Positions 1 through 6,997 of a stretch of 9,457 nt of DNA are shown in pieces; the first letter of the stretch is position 1; each line of letters starts with the position of its first letter. The notes beneath the pieces are model-generated. The model worked only from the letters and a program-made list of their open reading frames with translations. It did not search any database and was not told the origin of the DNA. The DNA is from Pseudomonadota bacterium (GTDB taxonomy: Bacteria > Pseudomonadota > Gammaproteobacteria > Burkholderiales > Thiobacillaceae). Location of the stretch: assembly GCA_021780975.1 (NCBI GenBank), contig JAJXXS010000028.1, positions 1 to 9,457 of the forward strand, in the 5' to 3' direction. The position numbers and the translations under genes were made by a program.

Positions 1-118
1 CCCCGGGCGCGGTCACGTCGCGCTCTGCAAAGGCGATGCCGCGATCCGCCAGATAGCGCTTCACTGCAGCGCAATCCGGGCATCCCGGGCTGGTGTAAAC
101 GAGGACATCGACACTCAT
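1..118 (-). CDS. Glutaredoxin-like thiol-disulfide protein (partial, C-terminus outside window)
   Basis: The minus-strand reading from ATG at 118 gives 39 residues before the window edge. They begin MSVDVLVYTSPGCPDC and continue as a beta-alpha-beta start typical of the glutaredoxin/NrdH thioredoxin fold. The redox motif CPDC sits at residues 13-16, directly after the first beta strand, where glutaredoxins carry CPxC. The family reduces disulfides or protein-glutathione mixed disulfides in the cytoplasm. The gene starts 46 nt after the copZ-like stop on the same strand, so it is probably the last seen member of the copper cluster. There it could keep the CxxC copper sites of CopZ and CopA reduced (inference). 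A weak GGAG lies 11 nt before the start. The C-terminal half, including any cis-Pro loop, cannot be seen, so the exact subfamily is open. Confidence 0.8.
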   Translation of the reverse strand, partial: MSVDVLVYTSPGCPDCAAVKRYLADRGIAFAERDVTAPG

Positions 119-164
119 CGCCGGCAGTGCTCCGGAGGGGCCCATCTGCCTCGCCGCAGGCGCA

Positions 165-371
165 TCAGGACTTCACCGTGGCGCCAAAGCCGGCTTTCTG
201 GACTGCCGCAATCGCCGCCTGGATGTCCGCCGTGCCATGCACCACGGCTTCCCCCCGAGCCAGGTTGACGTCGGCTTTTTCCACGCCGGGCACGCGCTGC
301 AGCGCCTTCGTGACGGACATCACACAGTGCCCACAGGTCATGCCGGTGACATTGAGTACGGTATCGCTCAC
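165..371 (-). CDS. copZ: CopZ-like heavy-metal-associated (HMA) copper chaperone
   Basis: This is a 68-aa single HMA domain protein. The metal-binding loop GMTCGHC lies at residues 10-16 (Cys13 and Cys16), and the rest follows the ferredoxin-like beta-alpha-beta-beta-alpha-beta pattern ending in GFGATVKS. The length fits bacterial CopZ. Such proteins bind Cu(I) through the two cysteines in the cytoplasm and pass it to the N-terminal HMA domains of CopA. The start codon is GTG (369-371): AAAAGGAG (complement of 378-385) stands 6 nt upstream, an excellent ribosome binding site, and no better start exists. It follows copA by 69 nt on the same strand and precedes a glutaredoxin-like gene, which supports a copper role over mercury (no MerT/MerA neighbours). 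Co-transcription with copA is inferred from spacing. Confidence 0.9.
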   Translation of the reverse strand: MSDTVLNVTGMTCGHCVMSVTKALQRVPGVEKADVNLARGEAVVHGTADIQAAIAAVQKAGFGATVKS

Positions 372-440
372 AAGAAACTCCTTTTACTTGAGGTGGCTAA
401 ATCAGCGACCATTTTTCCCCGGACACAGATCTGCCGCAAG

Positions 441-2969
441 TCATGGATGCGCCAAGTGCGGGGCGTCCCCAAGGCCGCCGGGCCGGATCGCCGACGCCTG
501 GGGCTCAGGCAGCCAAGGCCTGATGCCCCTGAGCCGCAGGCTGTTGGTCAGCACAAACACCGACGACAGGCCCATCGCCACCCCGGCGAGCATGGGATTG
601 AGCTGCAGCCCTATGGGCACCGCAGCGCCGGCAGCCACGGGAATGAGCAGGACGTTGTAGAAGAATGCCCAGAAAAGATTGCCGCGTATCGTGCTCATGG
701 TCTTGCGCGCGGCCCGCAGGGCGGTGACCACGCCCGCCAGTTCGCCGCGCGCGAGCGTGACCTCCCCGGCTTCAATGGCGATATCCGTGCCGGAAGCCAG
801 CGCAATGCCCACATCCGCCTGCGCCAGCGCGGGGGCATCGTTGATGCCGTCGCCGACGAAGGCAACCTTGCGCCCCAGTTGCTGCAACTGCTGCACCACG
901 GCTGCCTTGCCGTCGGGCAGAACCTCGGCGTGCAGGTCGTTTATGCCCAGGCGGCGGCCGACTGCCGCTGCCGTGCTGCGGGCATCGCCGGTGACCATGG
1001 CGACCCTCAGCCCCATATCCTGAAGCGTCGCCATGAGGGAGGGCGCTTCGCTCTTGATAGGGTCGGCAATGGCCAGCAAGCCGATGACCTCATCCCCACT
1101 GGCGACGAACACCACGCTCTTGCCATCGGTCTCAAGCCCTTTGGCCGCCTCTGCCCAGGAGCCGGGCGCGAGCCCCTCGCGCTCCATGAACCGCAGGGCG
1201 CCGATGCGCACCAGCCGGCCCTCGACCAGCGCCTTGACCCCATAGCCGGGAATCGCCTCGAAGCCGTCGGCCGCGGGCAAGGCGATTTTTTCCTGTCGGG
1301 CGGCCTCCAGCACCGCGCGGGCCAGCGGGTGTTCGGAAGCCGACTCCACGGCGGCCGCCAGGCGCAGCAGCGCAGGCCGGTCAGCGCCCAGCGCGTCCGT
1401 CACCGCGGGCTTCCCCTTGGTCAGGGTGCCGGTCTTGTCGAGCAGTATGGTGTCGACTTTCGACAAGGTTTCCAGGGCATCGCCCTTGCGGAACAAAACG
1501 CCCAGTTCGGCAGCCCGCCCGGTGCCCACCATGATGGCGGCCGGGGTGGCCAAGCCCATGGCGCAGGGGCACGCCACCACCAGCACGGCCACCGCCGAGA
1601 GCAGCGCCATGGTGATGGCGGGAGGAGGGCCAATGACCAGCCATGCGCCGAAGCTGAGCAAGGCGATGCCCAGCACCACCGGGGTGAATACGCGCACCAC
1701 CCGGTCGGCAAGACCCTGGATCGGCAGCTTGCCAGTCTGGGCATACTCCACCAGACGGATGATTTGCGCCAGCACCGTATCCCGCCCCACCGAGGTTGCT
1801 TCAAGCACCAGCCTTCCCTCCTGGTTGATGGTGCCGCCCACCACCGCATCACCCTCGCGCTTGGCCACCGGCAGCGGTTCCCCGGTGAGCATCGCGGCGT
1901 CTACGTGGGAGGCGCCTGCGCGCACCAGACCGTCCACCGGTATCCGCTCCCCGGGCCGCACGACAATCTGATCGCCCTTCTGCACCGCGCTGACAGGGAC
2001 CGTCTCCTCGCTGCCGCCGCGCAGCACATGGGCCTCCTTGGCCTGCAGGCCGACAAGCTTGCGGATTGCCGCCGAGGTGCGGCCCTTGGCCAGTTCCTCC
2101 AGATATTTTCCGAACAGCACCGCCGCGATCACCACCGCCGCGGAATCGAAATAGACGGCGCGCGCGGCGGGAGGAAAGATGCCCGGCAAGATCAACACCA
2201 GCATGCTGAACAGCCAGGCAGCACCCGTCCCCGTCGCCACCAGGGAGTTCATGTCCGGAGACAGCTGGCGGTAGGCGATGAGCCCGGGACGGAAAAAACG
2301 CCGCCCGGGGCCCAACAAGACCGCGGACGCGAGCAGCGCCTGCACCCACTCCCAGAAGTCGGCAAAGGGCGCCGTTGCTTCCAGTCCGGCATGCAGCGCG
2401 GGCACAAAAGCGCCTCCCATGGACAGCAGCATGATGGGCAAGGCGAGCGCCGCCGCAAGCACGACATCCCTGCGCATGGCGGCAAGCGCCGCGCGCTTGC
2501 GGGCGGCTTCGTCCTCCGCCCGGGCATCGAGTGGACGCGCCCCATAGCCCGCCTCGACCACGGCCGCGATGAACGCGTCCAGGTCGGCACTCGCCGGAAA
2601 ATAACGCAGCGCCGCGCGCTCGGTGGCCAGGTTGACCGTGGCATCCACAACGCCAGGGAGATCCCGCAGTGCCGTTTCCACGTGCCGCACGCAGGAGGCG
2701 CAACTCATCCCCTCGATGACCAGTTGGGTTTCCGCAACCACAGGCGTGTAGCCGATTTGGGCGATGGCATCGGCGAGATCCTGCGGCGTCGTTTGCGCCC
2801 CGTCATACTGCACCGAAGCGCGCTCGGTGCTGAGATTGACCGTGGCGGCAGCCACGCCCGGCACCCCCTGCAGCGCGCGCTCGACCCGCGCACTGCAAGA
2901 TGCGCAGGTCATGCCCTCGATGCCTATGTCGATCTGCCGCAATCCCTCATCCATGTTTTCTTGGCTCAT
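441..2969 (-). CDS. copA: Copper-exporting P1B-type ATPase CopA
   Basis: This 842-aa protein is an ATP-driven Cu(I) exporter of the inner membrane. Two N-terminal HMA domains carry GMTCASC (residues 19-25) and GMSCASC (87-93). The membrane region begins near 168. The actuator TGE is at 362-364, and the transmembrane metal site CPC is at 467-469. The phosphorylated aspartate lies in DKTGT (Asp511), the nucleotide-domain SEHP at 545-548, MVTGD at 658-662 and GDGINDAPA from 706. The final helices hold YN (771-772) and MGLSS (799-803), which together with CPC define the Cu(I)-specific P1B-1 group. All catalytic residues are present and the length is normal for a two-HMA CopA, so it should be functional. 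The ATG at 2969 lacks a clear Shine-Dalgarno; ATG at 2954 (codon 6) is an alternative. It starts 42 nt after the cytochrome gene and is followed by copZ. Confidence 0.97.
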   Translation of the reverse strand: MSQENMDEGLRQIDIGIEGMTCASCSARVERALQGVPGVAAATVNLSTERASVQYDGAQTTPQDLADAIAQIGYTPVVAETQLVIEGMSCASCVRHVETALRDLPGVVDATVNLATERAALRYFPASADLDAFIAAVVEAGYGARPLDARAEDEAARKRAALAAMRRDVVLAAALALPIMLLSMGGAFVPALHAGLEATAPFADFWEWVQALLASAVLLGPGRRFFRPGLIAYRQLSPDMNSLVATGTGAAWLFSMLVLILPGIFPPAARAVYFDSAAVVIAAVLFGKYLEELAKGRTSAAIRKLVGLQAKEAHVLRGGSEETVPVSAVQKGDQIVVRPGERIPVDGLVRAGASHVDAAMLTGEPLPVAKREGDAVVGGTINQEGRLVLEATSVGRDTVLAQIIRLVEYAQTGKLPIQGLADRVVRVFTPVVLGIALLSFGAWLVIGPPPAITMALLSAVAVLVVACPCAMGLATPAAIMVGTGRAAELGVLFRKGDALETLSKVDTILLDKTGTLTKGKPAVTDALGADRPALLRLAAAVESASEHPLARAVLEAARQEKIALPAADGFEAIPGYGVKALVEGRLVRIGALRFMEREGLAPGSWAEAAKGLETDGKSVVFVASGDEVIGLLAIADPIKSEAPSLMATLQDMGLRVAMVTGDARSTAAAVGRRLGINDLHAEVLPDGKAAVVQQLQQLGRKVAFVGDGINDAPALAQADVGIALASGTDIAIEAGEVTLARGELAGVVTALRAARKTMSTIRGNLFWAFFYNVLLIPVAAGAAVPIGLQLNPMLAGVAMGLSSVFVLTNSLRLRGIRPWLPEPQASAIRPGGLGDAPHLAHP

Positions 2970-3011
2970 TCGTTGTCCGTTACCCGCAGCCGGCGCCCGG
3001 CCTCACCCCGA

Positions 3012-3476
3012 TCAATGAGGTTGGACGCGCTCCGCGCCCGACAATTCCAAAATCATCTTGGCGAGTTGAGCGGCCTGGGCGTCGCTGGCAAGGCCGCCGG
3101 GCATGCGGCCAAAACCCTGCGCAATGTGCTCGGCGAGCAGGCGCGCCGCGTCGGGCTGCTTTGCATAGTTGGCAGCGATGAGGGCAAACGCTGGGCCAAA
3201 GCCAGATGTCTCCACACCATGACACTGCAGACAGGCGAGCCGCTGGGTCTGGATATAAACCACCAGGGCGCCGCCATGGCCCGCATTCTCACCCTCTGGC
3301 GCAGCTTGAGGGGGTGCCGAACCCATCATCCCCGGCCCCATGGTCCCCGCGCCCATCACGCCTGGCCCCATGGCCAACGAATCACTCGCGGCCAAGCCGG
3401 CAACCGCCAAAACCAGCGACCCCATCAGCAGCGTACGAACAGCCGTCAGGACCGGTAATCTGGTTAAACAGAACAT
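3012..3476 (-). CDS. Exported monohaem c-type cytochrome with a Met-rich N-terminal linker
   Basis: The haem attachment motif CLQCH (residues 82-86 counted from the start chosen here) shows a class I c-type cytochrome. Met125 in GRMPGG is the likely distal axial ligand. The N-terminus is a basic stretch followed by a hydrophobic segment (about residues 8-30), a signal peptide or membrane anchor, so the haem domain lies in the periplasm. Between signal and haem domain is a Gly/Met-rich linker of about 18 residues with six methionines, spaced MGPGVMGAGTMGPGMMG, resembling Met-rich Cu(I)/Ag-binding segments of periplasmic copper proteins (inference). I chose ATG 3476 (154 aa) because AGGAG (complement of 3485-3489) sits 8 nt before it; the upstream ATG at 3482 would leave only 2 nt. 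It is the first gene of the copper cluster, 42 nt before copA. It may take electrons from, or buffer, periplasmic copper; no specific partner is visible. Confidence 0.85.
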   Translation of the reverse strand: MFCLTRLPVLTAVRTLLMGSLVLAVAGLAASDSLAMGPGVMGAGTMGPGMMGSAPPQAAPEGENAGHGGALVVYIQTQRLACLQCHGVETSGFGPAFALIAANYAKQPDAARLLAEHIAQGFGRMPGGLASDAQAAQLAKMILELSGAERVQPH

Positions 3477-3570
3477 GACCATCTCTCCTCGTAGACATCC
3501 GGCGCTTTGCAGGCTGACACTAAACAGCGAGGAAGCCCGCCCACGACATGCCTAACTCCGTGATCGTGCA

Positions 3571-3598
3571 GGCTTGCGCATCATGATAACCGCAAGCC
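3571..3598. promoter_or_regulatory. 28-bp dyad in the divergent copper/CapA intergenic region (possible operator)
   Basis: Arms GGCTTGCG (3571-3578) and CGCAAGCC (3591-3598) are perfect reverse complements around a 12-bp AT-richer core. The core contains the further palindrome ATCATGAT (3580-3587), whose centre is 1 bp off. It lies about 95 nt upstream of the cytochrome start and 60 nt upstream of the CapA start, so it could bind a dimeric regulator of either gene. It does not match the CueR operator pattern well, and no convincing -35/-10 pair brackets it on the minus strand. No T-run follows the dyad, so a terminator is unlikely. Confidence 0.35.
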
Positions 3599-3622
3599 CC
3601 TGTTTGCCTTGCCGGATGCTTC

Positions 3623-3628
3623 TATAGT
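3623..3628 (+). promoter_or_regulatory. Possible -10 element (TATAGT) for the CapA-like gene
   Basis: TATAGT matches the sigma-70 -10 consensus at five of six positions and lies 29 nt upstream of the ATG at 3658. No good -35 hexamer is found 16-18 nt upstream, so this is a weak call. Confidence 0.3.
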
Positions 3629-3657
3629 AGGACGGTCCCGGCAGCGCGCGCGAACCC

Positions 3658-4788
3658 ATGGCGTCTTCCCCCGCATCCGCCCAGCGGCCTTCCATCACCC
3701 TCTTCCTGTGCGGTGACGTGATGAGTGGCCGGGGTGTGGACCAGATACTTCCCCACCCCGGTGACCCCCAACTTTATGAGCCCTATGTGCGCTCGGCGCT
3801 CGACTACGTGGACCTGGCCGAACAGGCACACGGCGCCATCAGGCGGCCCGTCGACTTTGCCTACATCTGGGGCGATGCCCTGGAGCAGTTGCGACGTATC
3901 CGTCCGGATCTGCGCATCATCAACCTGGAGACTGCCATCACCCAGGCGGCGGACGCCTGGCCGGACAAGGGCATCCATTACCGCATGCATCCGGCCAACA
4001 CCCCGTTTCTCGCAGCGGCCGGCATTCATTGCTGCACGCTCGCCAACAACCATGTCCTGGACTGGGGTTACGCAGGCCTGGCGGAGACCTTGCACAGCCT
4101 GCACGAGGCCGGCATCGCCACCACCGGAGCGGGGCGCGATGCCGCCGAGGCCGCCGCCCCGGCCTTCCTTCACGTGCCCGGCAAGGGCCGCGTGCTGGTC
4201 TTCGCCTGGGGCACGCGAGACAGCGGCGTTCCGGCGGACTGGGCCGCTGCCGAACACCGGCCCGGGGTGAATCTGCTACCCGAGTTGTCCCACCTCAGCC
4301 TGGAGGCCATCGCCCGCCAGGTGCATGCCCTGAAACGCGCCGGCGACACCGTGGTGGCCTCGCTGCACTGGGGCGGCAACTGGGGATACACCGTAACGCC
4401 GGCCCAGCGCGACTTCGCCCACGGCCTCATCGACAACGCGGGCGTCGACCTGGTACACGGCCACTCGTCTCATCACGTGAAGGGCATCGAGGTGTACCGC
4501 GGCAAATGCATAGTCTACGGCTGCGGCGACTTTCTCAACGACTACGAAGGCATTAGCGGCCACGAGCAATACCGAGGCGATCTGGCTCTCATGTATTTCC
4601 CCACCCTGGATGACGGCCGCCTGGTGCGCCTGCTGCTGGCCCCCACCGCCATCCACCGCCTCCAGGTACGGCTAGCGCCCGAAAGCGGCACACGCTGGCT
4701 GCTGGAGACGCTGAACCGCGAAGGTGAGAAATTCGGCACCCGCATACTGCGCGGCGAAGCAGGCAGCCTGCTGCTCCACTGGGACTGA
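3658..4788 (+). CDS. CapA family (PGA_cap) metallophosphoesterase-like protein
   Basis: This 376-aa protein shows the ordered motifs of the CapA/PgsA (PGA_cap) family, a calcineurin-like metal-binding fold: LCGDVMSGRG (17-26), INLETAIT (88-95), LANNHVLDWG (128-137), SLHWGGNWG (235-243), HGHSSHHVKGIE (267-278) and YGCGDFLNDY (287-296). The Asp20, Asn89, Glu91, Asn131, His132, His237 and His269 positions would form the metal/active site. CapA members take part in poly-gamma-glutamate capsule synthesis or anchoring, but many proteobacterial members stand alone and have unknown substrates. This one has no PgsB/PgsC neighbours. Unlike capsule CapA it has no signal peptide or membrane segment: the N-terminus (MASSPASAQRPSITLFLCGD) goes straight into the first strand, so a cytoplasmic enzyme is likely. 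The start has only a weak ribosome binding site. It is transcribed away from the copper cluster and appears monocistronic. Confidence 0.88.
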   Translation: MASSPASAQRPSITLFLCGDVMSGRGVDQILPHPGDPQLYEPYVRSALDYVDLAEQAHGAIRRPVDFAYIWGDALEQLRRIRPDLRIINLETAITQAADAWPDKGIHYRMHPANTPFLAAAGIHCCTLANNHVLDWGYAGLAETLHSLHEAGIATTGAGRDAAEAAAPAFLHVPGKGRVLVFAWGTRDSGVPADWAAAEHRPGVNLLPELSHLSLEAIARQVHALKRAGDTVVASLHWGGNWGYTVTPAQRDFAHGLIDNAGVDLVHGHSSHHVKGIEVYRGKCIVYGCGDFLNDYEGISGHEQYRGDLALMYFPTLDDGRLVRLLLAPTAIHRLQVRLAPESGTRWLLETLNREGEKFGTRILRGEAGSLLLHWD

Positions 4789-5149
4789 CGGCAGAGCCAG
4801 GGTCCACCCGGCCGCAGCAGCGATCTACTCCAGCGTTCGCGCAAGTGGATGCAGCCCCCATGGCACCCGCTAGGCAATCCACCTATGGGCTGCCGCCGCC
4901 CCCGCCTGCCAACACCCAGCCGCCAACGGCCCTGCGGACCCCCCATCAACTTTATTTTTGCTTAACGCCGTAACGGCAGGCTACGCCCGCGCCAGGAGAA
5001 TCTAAAGTTTGCCGCTGGCCACCCGAATAAGCGTGAAACGGCGTCGTCAATGGTCATAAATTGCCATGCCGGCACCGTTTCCCGCACCGCGTTCCCGGCG
5101 GGGAAATCGTGCAGCAGTTGTTTCCCAGACACCGAAAGAAGGCGAAAAA
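4789..5149. other. Gene-free stretch between the CapA-like gene and the PAS unit
   Basis: About 360 nt with no credible coding region on either strand; the reading frames here are compositionally unlike the neighbouring genes. It holds an AT-rich patch (TTTATTTTTGCTTAA, 4951-4965), a short palindrome GCCGTAACGGC (4968-4978) and a possible -10 hexamer TAAAGT (5003-5008) without a matching -35. No clear Rho-independent terminator for the CapA-like gene is seen. It presumably carries the promoter of the downstream PAS unit, but I cannot place it. Confidence 0.5.
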
Positions 5150-5212
5150 ATGTTTGATCGACAGGAGCTCAGTCCTGCCCTCCCTCACGGCAAGCGCACG
5201 GGGGCTGCATGA
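5150..5212 (+). CDS. 20-codon upstream ORF translationally coupled to the PAS gene
   Basis: ATG at 5150 is preceded by AAGG (5139-5142) with 7 nt spacing, inside an A-rich context favourable for initiation. The ORF reads MFDRQELSPALPHGK... for 20 codons. Its stop TGA (5210-5212) overlaps the ATG of the PAS gene (5209-5211) as ATGA, the classic arrangement for translational coupling. The peptide has no run of regulatory amino acids as in attenuators and no membrane segment. It could be a leader that sets PAS expression through coupling, or a tiny protein; it could also be a chance ORF. The good ribosome binding site plus the exact overlap favour a real translated leader. Confidence 0.5.
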   Translation: MFDRQELSPALPHGKRTGAA

Positions 5213-5613
5213 AAAGCCCGGCAGGAGCGTGGCAGACGCTCAGCATGGCCCCGCTCACCCCGGCGCCGGCCAACGCAGTCAACGATCCATGCTCCGCGTT
5301 GTCGGCCACTTTATGGGTGGGCCCGCATGGCCAGATACAGGATTGTGATGAGACAGCTTTGGAAATCCTCGGCTACACGCGCGCCGAGCTCAAGGGGAGG
5401 CACCTCTCCCTGGTCCTGCCCGAGTTGTCCTGCACCGAGTTGCTGGACGATGAACGCCTCAATGCGCGCCTGGCATTCCGGTGTCGCTGCGGCATACCAT
5501 TCCGGGCACTGAGCCAGGATGGCGTCGATCATCTTTACTGCGTGCATTTCAATGTCGTCTCCACCAGCGCCGGGGCGGCGCTTTCGGTGATCCTGGCCGA
5601 GCCGATGCATTGA
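5209..5613 (+). CDS. Small stand-alone PAS domain protein
   Basis: This 134-aa protein consists of a low-complexity N-terminus (about 1-30) and a single PAS domain (about 33-130). The core segment GQIQDCDETALEILGYTR (41-58), followed by AELKGRHLSLVLPEL, is the typical PAS pattern of strand A/B, a conserved acidic/Asn position, helix and the GYxxxELxG loop. The C-terminus FNVVSTSAGAALSVILAEP forms the last strands. There is no kinase, GGDEF, HTH or transmembrane part, so it must signal through a partner or sense a ligand or redox change alone. Cys46, Cys92 and Cys94 (RCRCG) are possible redox or metal residues (inference). The start is fixed by the ATGA overlap with the upstream ORF and a GGGGG stretch 4 nt before the ATG. 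No obvious partner is adjacent; the next gene begins 141 nt later. Confidence 0.75.
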   Translation: MKSPAGAWQTLSMAPLTPAPANAVNDPCSALSATLWVGPHGQIQDCDETALEILGYTRAELKGRHLSLVLPELSCTELLDDERLNARLAFRCRCGIPFRALSQDGVDHLYCVHFNVVSTSAGAALSVILAEPMH

Positions 5614-5674
5614 GCCTTTGCGCCACCCGACGGCCAAGGGGCGCGGCTGTCGTGAGCATGACCGGCACCCAGGC

Positions 5675-5703
5675 TTGAACGCCCATACCCCCCGTGCGAA
5701 TAT
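5675..5703 (+). promoter_or_regulatory. Possible sigma-70-like promoter of the protease-pilin gene
   Basis: TTGAAC (5675-5680) and GAATAT (5698-5703) are 17 bp apart, about 50 nt upstream of the ATG at 5755. The -35 matches four of six consensus positions and the -10 only three, so this is tentative. The gene itself has a strong ribosome binding site, AGGGGG at 5744-5749. Confidence 0.3.
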
Positions 5704-5754
5704 GTCCCTGGATCGTGCCCAGGCACATCCTAAACAACAATTCAGGGGGAGAAC

Positions 5755-6969
5755 ATGAATCTGGTTTATCAGAACGAGCAGCCGTTGTTTGTCATTCTGG
5801 CCATGATTTCGATACCGGTCTGGGTCGTATTGATGGTGGTGACCAAGGGGATCGCGCTGATTTATCTGCTGTCCTTTCTTCTCTTCTACCTGTTTGCACA
5901 GTCGGCGTTCATTTCGCACCTGAAAGGCACGGCAGTGCGGATTACCGCGGAGCAATTCCCCGATCTGCATGGCCGCATCGTCGAGGCCTGCCGCAAACTG
6001 AACCTGCCGGAAGTGCCCGACGCCTACCTCATGCATGTAGGCGGCACCTTCAACGCGCTGGCGACCCGTTTCCTCGGACGCAATTTCATCGTCCTCTATT
6101 CCGACGTGGTGGATGCCCTCGACTCGCAGCCGGACGCCCTCAATTTCTATATTGGCCATGAGTTGGGCCACATAAAGCGCAACCATCTGCGTTGGGGGCC
6201 CGTGCTGTTCCCGGCTGGCCTTCTGCCTGTCATCGGGGCCGCCTACTCCCGGGCGCGCGAATATACCTGCGACCGCCACGGCCTCGCCGCCTGCGCGGAT
6301 GGTGCCAGTGCCCAATATGGCCTGGCGGTTCTGGCCGCCGGCGGCAAGCGCTGGCAGTCCATGAACCGCGAGCAATACATCTCCCAGTCCCGTGTGACCG
6401 GGGGGTTCTGGATGTCCCTCCATGAACTGGTGAGCGACTACCCATGGCTCACCAAGCGTCTGGCGGCAGTGACGGCACAGGAGCAGGGCCAGGACCCGCG
6501 CCATCCGCGGCGCAATCCTTTCGCCTGGTTCCTGGCCCTGTTTGTGCCGCGCCTCGGCGTGGGTGGTGGCGCCGCTTCCACCTTGATCATGGTGGCCATG
6601 ATCGGCGTGCTCGCAGCGATCGCCATCCCGGCTTATCAAACCTACGTCGCGCGAGCCAAGCTGGCAGGCGCGGTAAACACTGGCCGTCAGGCGGCTGCAG
6701 CGGTGGCCAACTATTATTACGTCAACCACAAGGTGCCCCGCACCCTCGGGGAGGCGGGCTTTGCATTGCCGGCTTCCGCTTCTTCCGTGGCGAATGTGGC
6801 GGTAAATCCGGATAGCGGAGTCATCCAGGTCGACGTCGCGGTGCCGCCCTATGCCGGGAAATCCTTACTGCTGGTGCCTTCCGTAGGTGCAGACAAGCAG
6901 GTGGTCTGGCGGTGCGGCAGCAATGAGATCCCTATGAACGCGCTGCCTCTGGACTGCCGCAACAATTGA
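5755..6969 (+). CDS. M48 family zinc metalloprotease fused to a C-terminal type IV pilin-like domain
   Basis: Residues 1-245 form an M48 (HtpX/Ste24-like) membrane protease. There are two N-terminal membrane segments (about 11-30 and 33-53) and the zinc site HELGH (135-139, catalytic Glu136). SRAREYTCDRHG (165-176) supplies the third zinc ligand, Glu169, and Asp173. After a linker with hydrophobic residues 256-265 comes a pilin-like domain: the helix TLIMVAMIGVLAAIAIPAYQ (276-295) is the hallmark of PilA/PilE-type pilins (Gly14 and Pro22 equivalents are Gly284 and Pro292). The C-terminus has WRCG...LPLDC, with Cys387 and Cys401 placed like the pilin D-loop disulfide. The prepilin cleavage motif is degenerate: the Glu5 equivalent is Ser275 and no FTLIE is present, so cleavage and assembly into a pilus are doubtful. 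The fusion is seamless, 404 codons with no frameshift. Function unknown; membrane-bound protease with a periplasmic pilin-like module (inference). Confidence 0.9.
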   Translation: MNLVYQNEQPLFVILAMISIPVWVVLMVVTKGIALIYLLSFLLFYLFAQSAFISHLKGTAVRITAEQFPDLHGRIVEACRKLNLPEVPDAYLMHVGGTFNALATRFLGRNFIVLYSDVVDALDSQPDALNFYIGHELGHIKRNHLRWGPVLFPAGLLPVIGAAYSRAREYTCDRHGLAACADGASAQYGLAVLAAGGKRWQSMNREQYISQSRVTGGFWMSLHELVSDYPWLTKRLAAVTAQEQGQDPRHPRRNPFAWFLALFVPRLGVGGGAASTLIMVAMIGVLAAIAIPAYQTYVARAKLAGAVNTGRQAAAAVANYYYVNHKVPRTLGEAGFALPASASSVANVAVNPDSGVIQVDVAVPPYAGKSLLLVPSVGADKQVVWRCGSNEIPMNALPLDCRNN

Positions 6970-6997
6970 GCCGACTCGGCGAAAGATAGACATAAAC

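Noticed and set aside
237..3458. Very long open frame on the plus strand opposite the copper cluster (over 1000 codons)
   Set aside because: It lies antisense to copA, copZ and the cytochrome gene, which carry all family motifs. Its translation is a His/Arg/Gln/Gly-rich composition typical of an antisense frame in GC-rich DNA, with no recognisable domain.
3477..3482. Upstream ATG of the cytochrome gene at 3482
   Set aside because: Only 2 nt from the AGGAG, too close for initiation; the second ATG at 3476 has 8 nt.
5051..5064. Possible sigma-54 promoter (TGG...TTGC) upstream of the PAS unit
   Set aside because: The GG to GC distance is 9 nt instead of the required 10, and the TGGCAC block is poorly matched.
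5311..6729. 472-codon minus-strand open frame opposite the PAS and protease-pilin genes
   Set aside because: It is the shadow of two genes with clear domains; no motif and no suitable ribosome site.
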